Shown: positions 15,612-24,571 of the stretch, in pieces
How the letters are laid out: the number at the start of each line of letters is the position of its first letter
How positions within the stretch are numbered: the stretch's first letter is position 1
NCBI RefSeq assembly: GCF_030645145.1
Contig: NZ_JAUSMI010000101.1
Location: forward strand, 1 to 41,755
Reading direction: 5' to 3'
DNA length: 41,755 nucleotides
Origin: Microcella sp.
GTDB lineage: Bacteria > Actinomycetota > Actinomycetes > Actinomycetales > Microbacteriaceae
Notes under the pieces: model-generated
Told to the model about the DNA's origin: nothing
The model's input: only the letters and a program-made list of their open reading frames with translations
Database searches by the model: none
Program-made: the position numbers and the translations under genes

Positions 15612-15958
15612 GCCCCACCCCCGCTAGGCCACGGAACGCACGGCGCACGACGGCACGCGGCCGAGACTAGTAATCTGGCAGGACTCGAGCTCTCGATTCG
15701 TCTTCCGCCTCCCACAGGCGCCACTCGAGCTGTCGGCGCCCTCTTGGAAGCGGGTCCCCGTCGGATCCGCCGCCTCGGCTTAGGCCTATACGACCTCGCT
15801 TGGTCCTAGGCGTACGCTGGTTGGGCACGACGTGACTGCCCGGCCCGTACGATTTCTTCAAACCGATTATGTTCCGCGAAAGAAATTCCGTTGCCGAGCC
15901 GAGGCCATGAAGGGAACATTTCCACTATGACTTCAGACTACATGCCGGGAGGGCCGGA
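15612..15958. other. 347-bp gene-free junction at the GC shift
   Basis: No convincing protein or RNA gene. It separates the very GC-rich ligase pair from the AT-richer wzy gene. TATGTT at 15868-15873 could be a -10 for wzy, without a good -35. Two short upstream reading frames occupy 15907-15962. No terminator with a U-tract, IS remnant or attachment repeat was seen. Confidence 0.6.
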
Positions 15959-15962
15959 TTGA
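15907..15962 (+). other. Two overlapping leader mini-ORFs ahead of wzy
   Basis: ATG at 15907 opens a 7-codon frame (MKGTFPL) whose TGA overlaps ATG at 15927. That ATG opens an 11-codon frame (MTSDYMPGGPD), whose TGA overlaps the TTG start of wzy. AAGGGA precedes the second ATG. The chain of overlapping stops and starts would couple translation into wzy. It could also be chance in a short leader. Confidence 0.35.
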
Positions 15963-17359
15963 CCCTGGGTGCAGTAGCAATACTTCTACTGTCCATGGCC
16001 GCAATTGCATTACTAATTGTTGCGAGCGGGCGGGTCGGTCTCCTTTCAGCCGTCGGTCTATTCACCGCAACAAATTGGGTAATGGCAGTCGGCACTATCG
16101 CGCGTTTGGACTTCACTCGCGAGGATGACCTGTTTCATGCGGTTCTTCTGATCGCGACCTCGCTCGTCTTCACCATCGTCGCAATCGCCGCGCTGTTTAC
16201 ACTCAAGCATGAAAGGTTCGAGATTTCATCAGTCCGCCGGCCGCATCTCTCGGTAGATCGGACAGCCATCGCAGCCCTCATCGTGATTTCTCTGCTGATC
16301 TCAGTGGCATACTATTCGGCGATCGGTTACCTGGCCTTCTTCGACGGACTTGCAAACACATTCCGCGGGGCAGACAACGATGTCGCCTCGCTTCGTCTCG
16401 AGTCTTACAGCGGCAGTCAGTACTTTTTTCCAGGGTACGTAAATCAGTTTAAGAACAGCCTTCTGCCCGCGCTCGTCATCGTAGCGGTCACCCAAATTTG
16501 GGTCAGTAGACTGCGGCTGAGGTTTGTGCTCACCGCCACTCTTATATTGGCTTCCTTGATTATGCTCCTTGGCACGGGTCAACGCGGCGCTTTTGTTCTC
16601 GTAGGCATAGCGCTGGCCATCTACGCCGCTCTCTCTTTTCCAAGCACTTTCAGGCGAATACTTTTGCAAATCGCCGTCCCAGTACTGGCAATCTTTCTTC
16701 TATCCACGGCAGCAACTGGTCGTGCGTCCGTAGGCGTTCGATCCCAGAATACCGCGCTGGACCAAGCAACAGAGCTTTGGAACCAGCTCGCTTTTAGGAT
16801 ATTCGGCAGCAACCAAGAGTCGTCAATTATCGGATTTCGTTATGTGTCATCACTCGAACCAGTTGGCGGTGCCGATTGGTGGTCGACTCTCGTTGGTCTC
16901 CTGCCAGGGCAGTCCACATTGTCCATTGACAATGTTATATTTGGGCTAATATATGGCTCGCAACGCGGAACTGCTCCTTTATCGATCTGGGGTTCCGTTT
17001 TCCACAACTTCGGGTTCGTTGGTGCAGTTATGTGGGCTGCTCTCATGGGACTTGCAACAGTGTTAATCAGTCTAAAGGCTCACAAGTTGCGAGGCAGCGG
17101 CTCGCTAGTCAGCATCGTCGGGGCCGCCGGGACGAGTGCGGTTGTCGGCACGTGGATCGCAGGCTCACCGCTTTTCCTCCTGAATTCAGGAATCGTCGTT
17201 TATGCATTCCTCTGGGCTTGGGGACGCCAAGGCGATAGGCGGTTCAACAGTGCAGTAGCTCCTACAACAGCGCCCGCAACACGGGGCCGTTTGAGACCAA
17301 GACGGCTGACCGATTCCGGCCCACGGGCCCGCAACGCGAACAGTGCCGTATTCCCGTAG
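15959..17359 (+). CDS. wzy: Oligosaccharide repeat-unit polymerase (Wzy-like)
   Basis: 466 residues with about ten to twelve predicted membrane helices and a larger external loop (about 110-165, containing FFDGLANTFRGADNDVASLRLESYSG). LGTGQRGAFVLVGIALAIY and the late segment FHNFGFVGAVMW are typical of polymerases that join lipid-linked repeats in Wzx/Wzy systems. The start is TTG, as no other start codon precedes it in frame after a stop; GGAGGG lies just upstream. The tail after about 425 is Arg/Pro-rich. GC content is about 43-47% in sampled lines and TTA codons occur, unlike the flanks, so recent transfer is likely. It is the only locus gene on the plus strand, convergent with wzx. Confidence 0.8.
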   Translation: MTLGAVAILLLSMAAIALLIVASGRVGLLSAVGLFTATNWVMAVGTIARLDFTREDDLFHAVLLIATSLVFTIVAIAALFTLKHERFEISSVRRPHLSVDRTAIAALIVISLLISVAYYSAIGYLAFFDGLANTFRGADNDVASLRLESYSGSQYFFPGYVNQFKNSLLPALVIVAVTQIWVSRLRLRFVLTATLILASLIMLLGTGQRGAFVLVGIALAIYAALSFPSTFRRILLQIAVPVLAIFLLSTAATGRASVGVRSQNTALDQATELWNQLAFRIFGSNQESSIIGFRYVSSLEPVGGADWWSTLVGLLPGQSTLSIDNVIFGLIYGSQRGTAPLSIWGSVFHNFGFVGAVMWAALMGLATVLISLKAHKLRGSGSLVSIVGAAGTSAVVGTWIAGSPLFLLNSGIVVYAFLWAWGRQGDRRFNSAVAPTTAPATRGRLRPRRLTDSGPRARNANSAVFP

Positions 17360-17565
17360 GCAGTCTGCAGCCGCCATCGGACCGCACGCCTCTTAGCCAG
17401 GGCGACTCAATCTTAACGGGCCTGGTTTGCTCGAATCTGTGATTTCTATTCCTGGCCGGCGGCGCCATGCACGGAATTGCGGGCACTGGACTCTTGACTA
17501 ATCAGCGCCGGTTCTTGCGAAGCATTTCAGTTGCGAACACTTCGAGTAGAGCATCACCTCGCTCT

Positions 17566-18813
17566 TCATCCGCCCGAAAGTGAGACGGCGCGAAAACAAA
17601 GGCACCATAGGGCTGCATAGGCTGCAAAAGACGAGATGGAGAACGCCCATGCCATCCCGGAGGCGTCCGCTCCCGCGGCGAATGCGCCAAGAATTACTAC
17701 AACTACAACTATGAAACGTGATGCATCCCAATAAAACTGCGCTCGATGGTGTCCATGGACGATCATAGTCTGGCTTAGCGGCACGACAATTAACTGCGCT
17801 CCCACTCCTAGCGACAATGCCTGAGCGATGAGGCCCGCCTCAACCCAGGCGTCGCCGAACACTGGCTCAAAGGCTAGAGGTGAGAGAAAGTAGACGGCAA
17901 GCCCCACAGTGGCCCCCGCAATGAGAAGTAGCAAGCTGGTCTTCAGAAACAACGAGCGAGAGTTTCCCTGCATATTTCGCAGAGAGAAGGCGGTCTCGGC
18001 GGTGTAGACCTGCGCGAGTGATTGCCCGAGGAGCGCCGCAGGCGCGGATAAGATCCGCTGCGCGAAACCAAATAGTCCCGCGGCCGCTGGACCCAGTAGG
18101 AGGCCAAACAGCAGTATCGGGGCCTGTGTGCCGAGGGTGTTCAGCAAGGATGACGGTGCGACAACCAGGGGGAAGTGGGCCGTGCGCTTCACGACAACAC
18201 CTAAGCCCGTTTGACGAAGCCCCCGAACATCGCGCGCCAGACTCAGGCCTCCAACGCGTGCCGAATAAACGGTGCCAATGACTCGACTTAGGAGGTAGCC
18301 AACGGTAAGTCCCGCGGGAAATGAAAATGCACCGAGCCCGACCTGCGAGCCCGCCAGGGAGCCATTCAAGATCAACGATCGCCAGGCAGCCTGTCCGTAG
18401 CGACCGCGTCGGACCAGGTATGCGGAGGAAAGCTCGAAGAGTCCCGCAAATACAACAACAACTGGAATGAAGAAGTATTCGACGGCCAGCGTATCGACTA
18501 GCCCAGTTGCGCTACCGACCGCAATAACGAGGAAGACTATTGCGATAGCTGTGGCACCCGCAGTTAGGTAGCAGGCACCGAGCATCGCAGCTTCGCGCGC
18601 CTGGCGATTATTGGCCGATGTCGCCACCGCAAGGTCGAGCCGTCCCGAGAGAATCACCATCAGCATGGCTGACACCGAGACAATGATAGCGTAAATGCCG
18701 AATTCTGACGGGTCGAAGAGGCGCGAAAGTACCGGTGAAACTAAGATCACGATCAGTTGGCCAGCAGCGACGCCGGCCCCGATTTTCACAACCCCCGCGA
18801 GGAGTCTTCTCAT
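17566..18813 (-). CDS. wzx: Polysaccharide flippase (Wzx-like, MOP superfamily)
   Basis: 415 residues, about twelve membrane helices. It starts MRRLLAGVVKIGAGVAAGQLIVILVSPVLSRLF, typical of polysaccharide-exporting MOP flippases, followed by PSEFGIYAIIVSVSAMLMVI and a mid-protein LNTLGTQAPILLFGLLLGPAAAGLFGFAQR. It should move undecaprenyl-linked repeat units to the outer face. The start ATG at 18813 overlaps the stop of the upstream GT gene by 4 bp; a longer frame reaching 19014 would overlap that gene heavily and is rejected. It is the last gene of the minus-strand operon. GC content is about 57%. The 206 bp to wzy hold no obvious terminator. Confidence 0.88.
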   Translation of the reverse strand: MRRLLAGVVKIGAGVAAGQLIVILVSPVLSRLFDPSEFGIYAIIVSVSAMLMVILSGRLDLAVATSANNRQAREAAMLGACYLTAGATAIAIVFLVIAVGSATGLVDTLAVEYFFIPVVVVFAGLFELSSAYLVRRGRYGQAAWRSLILNGSLAGSQVGLGAFSFPAGLTVGYLLSRVIGTVYSARVGGLSLARDVRGLRQTGLGVVVKRTAHFPLVVAPSSLLNTLGTQAPILLFGLLLGPAAAGLFGFAQRILSAPAALLGQSLAQVYTAETAFSLRNMQGNSRSLFLKTSLLLLIAGATVGLAVYFLSPLAFEPVFGDAWVEAGLIAQALSLGVGAQLIVVPLSQTMIVHGHHRAQFYWDASRFIVVVVVILGAFAAGADASGMAWAFSISSFAAYAALWCLCFRAVSLSGG

Positions 18814-20081
18814 ACGACGGGCCGACCAGGCTCGCTCCCACGGTTGACCCGAGCCGCCATCGCTTCCAGTACCGGTCGCACTTCGGCTTCCCAGGTCAGT
18901 TTCTCGTCTCCGAATGCTCGGCACCGAATCGCATATTCGCTCAACAGCCCGCGGGTCTGACTTATCGACGTAACCGAGTCCGCAATGGATCTTGCGGTCA
19001 CCTCTGTGAGCCATCCCACGCGGTGAGCGTCGACGAAACGCCTGTTCTGCGGCAAGTCACCCGCGAGAACGGGTCGGCCAGAAGCCACACACTCTAAGAT
19101 CTTATTGGAGAGCCCGTCGTTTCCCGGGGTAGCTGGGTCATAGAGCACGAATCCGAAGTCGTGAGCGAGATATAGCGCTGATACGTCTTCATTAGCAATT
19201 GGTCCAACCCAGTTGATCATGTCCTGAACATTGCGGGAGGCGGCTCGAGCTCGGAGGTCGGCGAGGTAGGCCTCTCGACCGGGGCCGGCGATTGTCACCG
19301 AAAAGGCTACCCCTCGGTCTCGGAGGATCGCGAGGGAGTCGACCAGCTGTTCGAGTCCTCGACTCTCAAAAAGTGAACCGATCAGCACCCCCCGAAGCGG
19401 TGTCCCCGGCTTCGCCAATAATGGTTCGAACGGGGCACGCCACGACTCCAGTGGCGCGTTTCGCACCTCCGCGACTGCGGAGAACCCGAGATTCCGCAGG
19501 AAAGCTGCGTCTTCACCCACCGCGATCGTCGCGAGAACCGACTGTTTGCTCGCCGACGCAAGCCGTCGTCGTTCGACTCGGGCGAACACCGTCGCAAGAG
19601 AGCCCTTGGCGACTACCTCTCCCGGGCGTTCGGGAACGTCAATGATCAGGTCTGAAGCGAACTTTCGTCGATGTCTTAACGCCAGCCCGAGTAGGGCAGG
19701 CGTGGTGACGTACACGAACCTGCTCGGTTGTCGGAGCACCGCCTTCGCAAGTCTGCGGTGTGCTGGTGCATATGCGATGAGGAGGTTCCATATTCGGCTA
19801 TTTATTCCACTGGACTGTTTGATCGGGCCGACCTCGACTTGGCTGACATTCACGCCGTCTATCGCCCAGGAGCCCGGGCGATCGCGAACACCGGTCCGCC
19901 CCACCGCAGCGAGGGATAAGAAAGCAGTCCGCCACTCTTGCGCAATGACAAACGCGGCCTTGCGGGCTCGAGTTGCAAAGCGATATGGAACCAGTGAAAG
20001 CACAAGGACGTCAACGGGGCTTGCTCCGACATTGCTTACTCGCAAGTGCATGCTTTCGTTTGCCGATCGAAACGGGGTCAC
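18810..20081 (-). CDS. Glycosyltransferase family 4 (GT-B)
   Basis: 423 residues, GT-B fold. The N-terminal half is divergent. The C-terminal half has the donor-site pattern: GVLIGSLFESRGLEQLVDSL (glycine-rich start), VTIAGPG, and PGNDGLSNKILECVASGRPVLAG, where the E-x7-E pattern is reduced to a single Glu plus GRPV. It probably adds a later sugar of the repeat unit on the inner membrane face; donor unknown. The start is GTG at 20081, overlapping the stop of capG by 4 bp, and its own stop overlaps wzx by 4 bp. GC content is lower than the window mean. Confidence 0.8.
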   Translation of the reverse strand: MTPFRSANESMHLRVSNVGASPVDVLVLSLVPYRFATRARKAAFVIAQEWRTAFLSLAAVGRTGVRDRPGSWAIDGVNVSQVEVGPIKQSSGINSRIWNLLIAYAPAHRRLAKAVLRQPSRFVYVTTPALLGLALRHRRKFASDLIIDVPERPGEVVAKGSLATVFARVERRRLASASKQSVLATIAVGEDAAFLRNLGFSAVAEVRNAPLESWRAPFEPLLAKPGTPLRGVLIGSLFESRGLEQLVDSLAILRDRGVAFSVTIAGPGREAYLADLRARAASRNVQDMINWVGPIANEDVSALYLAHDFGFVLYDPATPGNDGLSNKILECVASGRPVLAGDLPQNRRFVDAHRVGWLTEVTARSIADSVTSISQTRGLLSEYAIRCRAFGDEKLTWEAEVRPVLEAMAARVNRGSEPGRPVV

Positions 20082-21202
20082 GATTGCCGAATGCCCGCGC
20101 GGCGGTGGTGAGTGCGAGTGTTCGAGAGGATAGAGGCGACCACTCGACGCGATGTGTCAGAGACCGCGTATTCGGCTGGAACGGTCGCCGGCTCGCGGGC
20201 ACCAACAGCAAAAGCAATTCCTTCCCTGATGGATGCCAGGTGAACCCCAGCGGTTATGATCCCTCCGACATCCAATGCCTCCGGGCGTTCGATCTGGTCG
20301 CGCAGGGTCACAGCTGGGAACCCGAGCAGGATCGATTCCTCGCTGATCGTGCCACTATCGGAAAGCACGACCATCGCGTTGCACTGGAGCTGCAAGTAGT
20401 CGTGAAAGCCGAAGGGAGCGTGCATTCGGATCCGTGGACTGGTGTCGAGTCCGCTAGCTTCCAGCCGTTTCCTGGTCCTCGGGTGCGTCGAAACCAAGAC
20501 ATCGACATCATGCTCGACCGCGAGCGCTTCGAGAGCCGCCACGGCGGCCGTCAGACGGCTGGGCTCGTCAACGTTCTCTTCTCGATGGAGGCTGACGAGG
20601 ATGTATCGGCCCGGTGCGACCTCTGCCCGCCTCAGTACATCGCTCGCCGACACGGCAGCCCGATTGGCATCCAACACTTCCCTCATCGGAGAGCCGGTCA
20701 GCAGGACGCGCGACGGGTGGATACCCTCTGCGAGCAGATTGCGGCGAGCGTGTTCGGTGTAGACGAGGTTGTAGTCGGCGACGTGATCGACGAGACGTCG
20801 ATTCGTCTCTTCGGGAACGTTCTCGTCGAAGGAACGATTTCCCGCCTCCATGTGGAAGACGGGAACTTTCATCCGCTTGGCCATTACGGCGGAGATGGCG
20901 CTGTTGGTGTCGCCCAAGACGAGCATCGCGTCAGGAGCGTGCTTGAGGATTGCCGCCTCGGTCTTCAGGAGGATGGACCCGAGGACGGCCCCGAGCGAAC
21001 TCGTGTCGGCCTCGAGGAACACGTCGGGCCGGCGGAGCCCAAGGTCTTCGAAGAACACCTCGTTGAGCTCGTAGTCGTAGTTCTGCCCCGTGTGCACGAT
21101 GATCTGCTCGCAGTGCTCGTCGAGCAGCTTGATCGTCTCGGAGAGTCGGATGATCTCGGGCCTGGTGCCGATTACGGTCATGACTTTCAGGCGTTCGGTC
21201 AT
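20078..21202 (-). CDS. capG: UDP-N-acetylglucosamine 2-epimerase family, CapG/FnlC/WbjD type
   Basis: 374 residues, GT-B-like epimerase fold. Signatures are VIGTRPEIIRL near the N-terminus, HTGQNYDYELN, LGDTNSAISA, HMEAGNRSFDENVPEETNRRLVDH, and SDSGTISEESILLGFPAVTLR near the C-terminus. FDENVPEE with long N-terminal conservation is typical of the FnlC/CapG branch, which epimerises C2 of UDP-2-acetamido-2,6-dideoxy-L-talose to UDP-L-FucNAc. That branch assignment rests mainly on adjacency to capE and capF. The ATG start overlaps the capF stop by 4 bp. Confidence 0.87.
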   Translation of the reverse strand: MTERLKVMTVIGTRPEIIRLSETIKLLDEHCEQIIVHTGQNYDYELNEVFFEDLGLRRPDVFLEADTSSLGAVLGSILLKTEAAILKHAPDAMLVLGDTNSAISAVMAKRMKVPVFHMEAGNRSFDENVPEETNRRLVDHVADYNLVYTEHARRNLLAEGIHPSRVLLTGSPMREVLDANRAAVSASDVLRRAEVAPGRYILVSLHREENVDEPSRLTAAVAALEALAVEHDVDVLVSTHPRTRKRLEASGLDTSPRIRMHAPFGFHDYLQLQCNAMVVLSDSGTISEESILLGFPAVTLRDQIERPEALDVGGIITAGVHLASIREGIAFAVGAREPATVPAEYAVSDTSRRVVASILSNTRTHHRRAGIRQS

Positions 21203-22287
21203 CGCACTGCCTCCGCATACGTATCAGGGTGATCGGGGTCGAAGATATCGTTCGTCCAGAAGAGCGTCCGCAGTGTCGAGTCGCCGATGTTGGTGATGCT
21301 GTGGGACCACAAGGCGGGCATGTCGATGCTGACTGGGTCCTCCCCGGAGACGACCACGTCAACGATCTTGTCCGTGAGCACGCGCCTCAGCGAAATGCGA
21401 GCCGTCCCGTCGATCACGGTGAAGCGTTCGACCTTCCGTCGGTGGAAATGATCGCCCCGGGTGATGCCGGGCACGGTCGTGGAGTACGACGCCTGCCCGG
21501 TGCCCCCGTGGGACCGGATGACCTCAACGAAGTCCCCCCGCGCATCGACGTGGCGTCGATGAGCGATCGGACGCAGTTCCTCGGTGAGGAAAGACCGGTA
21601 GGTGTTGAAAAGGTCGATGTCGAGGTTCGATGAGAGCGCGGGGATCTCGCCGGTGCGGTAGACGGACGAGATCGAGCGCAATCGGTCGAGCAACTCGCTT
21701 ACTGACAACCCGAACGAAGGGAGCGCCGGGTGTTCGACATCAGCGAGCAGCAGCACGTCAGCGGCATCCTGCGCGTGCAGCATCGTGAGCTGCTTGTCGG
21801 CGACGACGCTGGGAGATTCCCCTTTCGCAAGTAGGCTGCAGAATGTGGCGGTCACGGAGTTGTAGTGCGGCCGGCCGTGCTCACCGAAGAGGTTCGGTAG
21901 CAGCACGTCGACGAACATGACGCCCCGATCGGCGCACCACCGCCTCAACAGCTGGCCGGCGTCGGCCTTCGTCTCTCCGTAGACCGTGCCATTACCGGCC
22001 TGGGTGGAGTTCGCGTAGACGAGCACCGAAGGTACGCTCGACGCGCCCTCGAGCGCGGCGATGAGCTGCTCAGCCATCAGGCGATTGCCGGAGCGCACTT
22101 CATCATCGTCGCCGCGGTTCACGCCGGCGAGGTGGATCACCCGATCGGAGGCGGCAATCCCGTGGGATGCTCTTGCTAGATCGAAGCCATCCCCGAGCGC
22201 TATCGCTGTAGTCGGAATGCCCGCCGCGAGCGCTGCCGCACGGAGGTGCCATCCGAGGAACCCGTGCCCTCCCGTGACGGAGATCAC
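21199..22287 (-). CDS. capF: Bifunctional 3-epimerase/4-reductase CapF (FnlB/WbjC)
   Basis: 362 residues in two domains. The N-terminal SDR domain has the NAD(P) loop GGHGFLG (6-12) and Tyr103-x3-Lys107 (YGETK). The C-terminal cupin, about 245-362, has metal-type residues His280 and His282 (DHFHRRKVERF), Glu287 and His329 (LWSHS). This fusion is diagnostic of CapF, in which the cupin epimerises C3 and the SDR reduces C4 of the CapE product on the way to UDP-L-FucNAc. The start is GTG, with 4-bp overlap to capE. Length matches the family (about 370). Confidence 0.92.
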   Translation of the reverse strand: MISVTGGHGFLGWHLRAAALAAGIPTTAIALGDGFDLARASHGIAASDRVIHLAGVNRGDDDEVRSGNRLMAEQLIAALEGASSVPSVLVYANSTQAGNGTVYGETKADAGQLLRRWCADRGVMFVDVLLPNLFGEHGRPHYNSVTATFCSLLAKGESPSVVADKQLTMLHAQDAADVLLLADVEHPALPSFGLSVSELLDRLRSISSVYRTGEIPALSSNLDIDLFNTYRSFLTEELRPIAHRRHVDARGDFVEVIRSHGGTGQASYSTTVPGITRGDHFHRRKVERFTVIDGTARISLRRVLTDKIVDVVVSGEDPVSIDMPALWSHSITNIGDSTLRTLFWTNDIFDPDHPDTYAEAVR

Positions 22288-23333
22288 GGCGACGACACTC
22301 CGTTGCGCGCGGCGCTCGCCAGTTCCGCTCGGATCTCGGGGAGCCCTTTGAGCATCTGCTCGACCTCGGCGACGGAAAGACGCGGCACGGTGTGGGAGTC
22401 GTAGTCGGCGTACTCATTGAGCGAGGTGTCGCCTTCGTCGACGAACAGCGAATAGTTCAGGTCGCGAGCGTCGGCCTGGATGCGGAAGTACTCGCCCATG
22501 TCGGTCGCGCGGGAGAGCTCTTCGCGACTGGCCAGCGCCTCGCTGAGCTTCTCGGCGTGCCGGGTTCCAATGACCTCGATGCGAGCTTCCGGCCGGAAAA
22601 GGTTGATCATCGCCTGCGCGAGATCGCCGATCGTGCACGCGGAGGCCTTCTTGATGAACAGGTCGCCCTGCGCCGCCTGGTGGAAGGCGAAGTCGACGAG
22701 GTCGACCGAGTCGCCCAGCGACATCATGAAGCGCGTCATGGCGGGGTTGGTCACCGTCAGGTTGCGACCGGCCCGAAGCTGTTCGAGGAAGAGCGGGATG
22801 ACGGAACCGCGCGAGTACATGACATTGCCGTATCGCACGCACGACACGATGGTCTCGGCTCCGCGGTTGTTCAGCCCGAAAGACTGCGCGACCTTCTCCA
22901 TGAGCGCCTTGCTCATACCCATCGCGTTGACCGGGTAGACGGCCTTGTCGGTGCTCAGGCATACCACCGAGGAGACGCCCGCGTGATCGGAGGCTCGGAC
23001 GACGTTCTCGGTTCCGATGACATTGGTGCGCACGGCCTCCATCGGGAAGAACTCGCACGACGGCACTTGCTTGAGCGCCGCGGCGTGGAAGACGAAGTCC
23101 ACGTTCTTGACTGCACGCTCGACACTGCCCGGGTCGCGTACGTCGCCAACGTAGAACCTCAGGCGAGAGTCAGTGAACGCGTGCCTCATGGCGTCCTGCT
23201 TTTCTTCATCCCGGCTCAGGATGCGGATCTCCCCGACCTCCTGCTCCAGAAGCCGTCGAGCGACGGTGCGCCCGAAGGATCCCGTTCCTCCAGTGATGAG
23301 CACAGACCTGCCCGCGTAGCTATCCGACAACAC
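22284..23333 (-). CDS. capE: UDP-GlcNAc 4,6-dehydratase/5-epimerase CapE (FnlA/WbjB)
   Basis: 349 residues, SDR fold. The NAD loop GGTGSFG is at 15-21. STDK (127-130) with MGMSK (138-142) replaces the usual Tyr-x3-Lys with Met-x3-Lys, as in CapE/FlaA1 enzymes. CVRYGNVMYSRGSVIPLF follows. It converts UDP-GlcNAc to the 4-keto-6-deoxy, 5-epimerised intermediate of L-FucNAc synthesis. I place the start at GTG 23333, because AAGGA lies 9 nt upstream and it follows the wbuB-like stop by 2 bp. A TTG at 23342 in the same frame would add three residues but sits almost on top of the AAGGA. Confidence 0.9.
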   Translation of the reverse strand: MLSDSYAGRSVLITGGTGSFGRTVARRLLEQEVGEIRILSRDEEKQDAMRHAFTDSRLRFYVGDVRDPGSVERAVKNVDFVFHAAALKQVPSCEFFPMEAVRTNVIGTENVVRASDHAGVSSVVCLSTDKAVYPVNAMGMSKALMEKVAQSFGLNNRGAETIVSCVRYGNVMYSRGSVIPLFLEQLRAGRNLTVTNPAMTRFMMSLGDSVDLVDFAFHQAAQGDLFIKKASACTIGDLAQAMINLFRPEARIEVIGTRHAEKLSEALASREELSRATDMGEYFRIQADARDLNYSLFVDEGDTSLNEYADYDSHTVPRLSVAEVEQMLKGLPEIRAELASAARNGVSSP

Positions 23334-23335
23334 TC

Positions 23336-24568
23336 TTACCAATCCTTACTTTGGGTGGTTCGCCTCACGTCGTGAAGAATCCGCTCGATCTTGTCCACTC
23401 CCGACGACCTCGAGAGCTCCGACTCGTAAAGAGCGCGCGCACGACCTGACATGGCCGTTCGATCACCAGCCGACATCGCCGAGGCCCGGCGCAGACCATC
23501 CGCCAGCGCCTGCGGGCTGCCGGGCGCGCAGGCGATGCCCACGGAATGCGCTTGCACCAAGGCGGCGACGTCACCCTGCACGGTCGTGATGACAGGTTTG
23601 CCGGCGGATATCGCCGCCTGGAACTTCGAAGGGATCGTTCCTCGAAAGATCTCCAGATCGAGAAGAGTGACCAACTGGAAGTCGGACATGCGGTGGATCT
23701 TGTCCATCTCCTCCGGCGGAACGCGGCCAACGAACTGGACGTTTCGAATGGACAACTCTCTCGCGAGCTTCTTGAGGCGGCTTTCTGCCACCCCCGATCC
23801 GACCAGAGTGAGGGTCAGCGATGGTACATCCTCGACAAGCTTGGCAGCCCGGATCACCGTCTCCAGATCCTGATGGTCACCGAAGTTGCCCGCGTACACT
23901 ACGTTGATCGCGTCCGACCCATCCACACCGCGCAATGCTCCACTCTCACCAGGTTCCGGTGTCGCCCAGTTCCATACGTGATGCGCACGCTCGGCGGGCA
24001 CTCCTCGATCGATCAGCATCTCAGACATGGATGGTGCGATCGCGATGGTGGCGGAGGCAGTTCGGTAGAGCATCCTGAGCCACGGGTTAAGGATTGCGGC
24101 GATTGCGCTCTTCGATCGCTTGCCTCCCGCCATGCTCGAGCCCGTTATCGACTCCGGCCAAAGGTCCTGTATGTGCAGGACGTAGGGGAGCCGGAATATG
24201 CGCCTCCAGATCGAAGGGCCGACTGCGGGCGTCATCTGCGTCGCATATACGTACACCACGTCCGCCCGTCTAATCCACCACCCGAACATGGCCGCGGAGA
24301 CTGCGAAGCTGAAGTAGTTCAGGAAGCGCGCGAGAGCGTTATAGGAATGGCTGATGTACAACGGAACCCGACGGAGTTCGACATCATCCACCTCTGCGAC
24401 GTCGTTGAATCTCATCCGATACCCATCGAAAATGCGGCCGCTCGGATAGTTCGGGTATCCCGTGATGACACGAACGCTGTGCCCTCGCGAAACGAGCTCC
24501 GTAGCGAGCGACTCGGGTATGCGTATCGATTCCGGGGCGTAGTACTGGGTGACGATTGCGATTTTCAT
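23336..24568 (-). CDS. Glycosyltransferase family 4, WbuB-like (probable L-FucNAc transferase)
   Basis: 410 residues, GT-B fold. The N-terminus MKIAIVTQYYAPE and ITGYPNYPSGRIFDGY (36-50) are hallmarks of the WbuB group. LHIQDLWPESI ends the first domain. The second has VVYAGNFGDHQDLETVI, VGRVPPEEM and a FRGTIPSKFQAAISAGKPVI donor segment. WbuB proteins are linked to L-FucNAc transfer in E. coli O26-type loci and usually neighbour fnlABC, as here. The enzyme would add L-FucNAc as second sugar on the lipid carrier (inference). A 3-bp gap separates it from the upstream reductase gene. Confidence 0.85.
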   Translation of the reverse strand: MKIAIVTQYYAPESIRIPESLATELVSRGHSVRVITGYPNYPSGRIFDGYRMRFNDVAEVDDVELRRVPLYISHSYNALARFLNYFSFAVSAAMFGWWIRRADVVYVYATQMTPAVGPSIWRRIFRLPYVLHIQDLWPESITGSSMAGGKRSKSAIAAILNPWLRMLYRTASATIAIAPSMSEMLIDRGVPAERAHHVWNWATPEPGESGALRGVDGSDAINVVYAGNFGDHQDLETVIRAAKLVEDVPSLTLTLVGSGVAESRLKKLARELSIRNVQFVGRVPPEEMDKIHRMSDFQLVTLLDLEIFRGTIPSKFQAAISAGKPVITTVQGDVAALVQAHSVGIACAPGSPQALADGLRRASAMSAGDRTAMSGRARALYESELSRSSGVDKIERILHDVRRTTQSKDW

Positions 24569-24571
24569 GGT

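Noticed and set aside
17360-17565. Bidirectional terminator or small gene between convergent wzy and wzx
   Set aside because: No strong inverted repeat with flanking T-tracts and no convincing reading frame were found.
18814-19014. Longer wzx start at 19014
   Set aside because: It would overlap the GT4 gene by about 200 bp. The flippase sequence begins at the ATGA junction at 18813.
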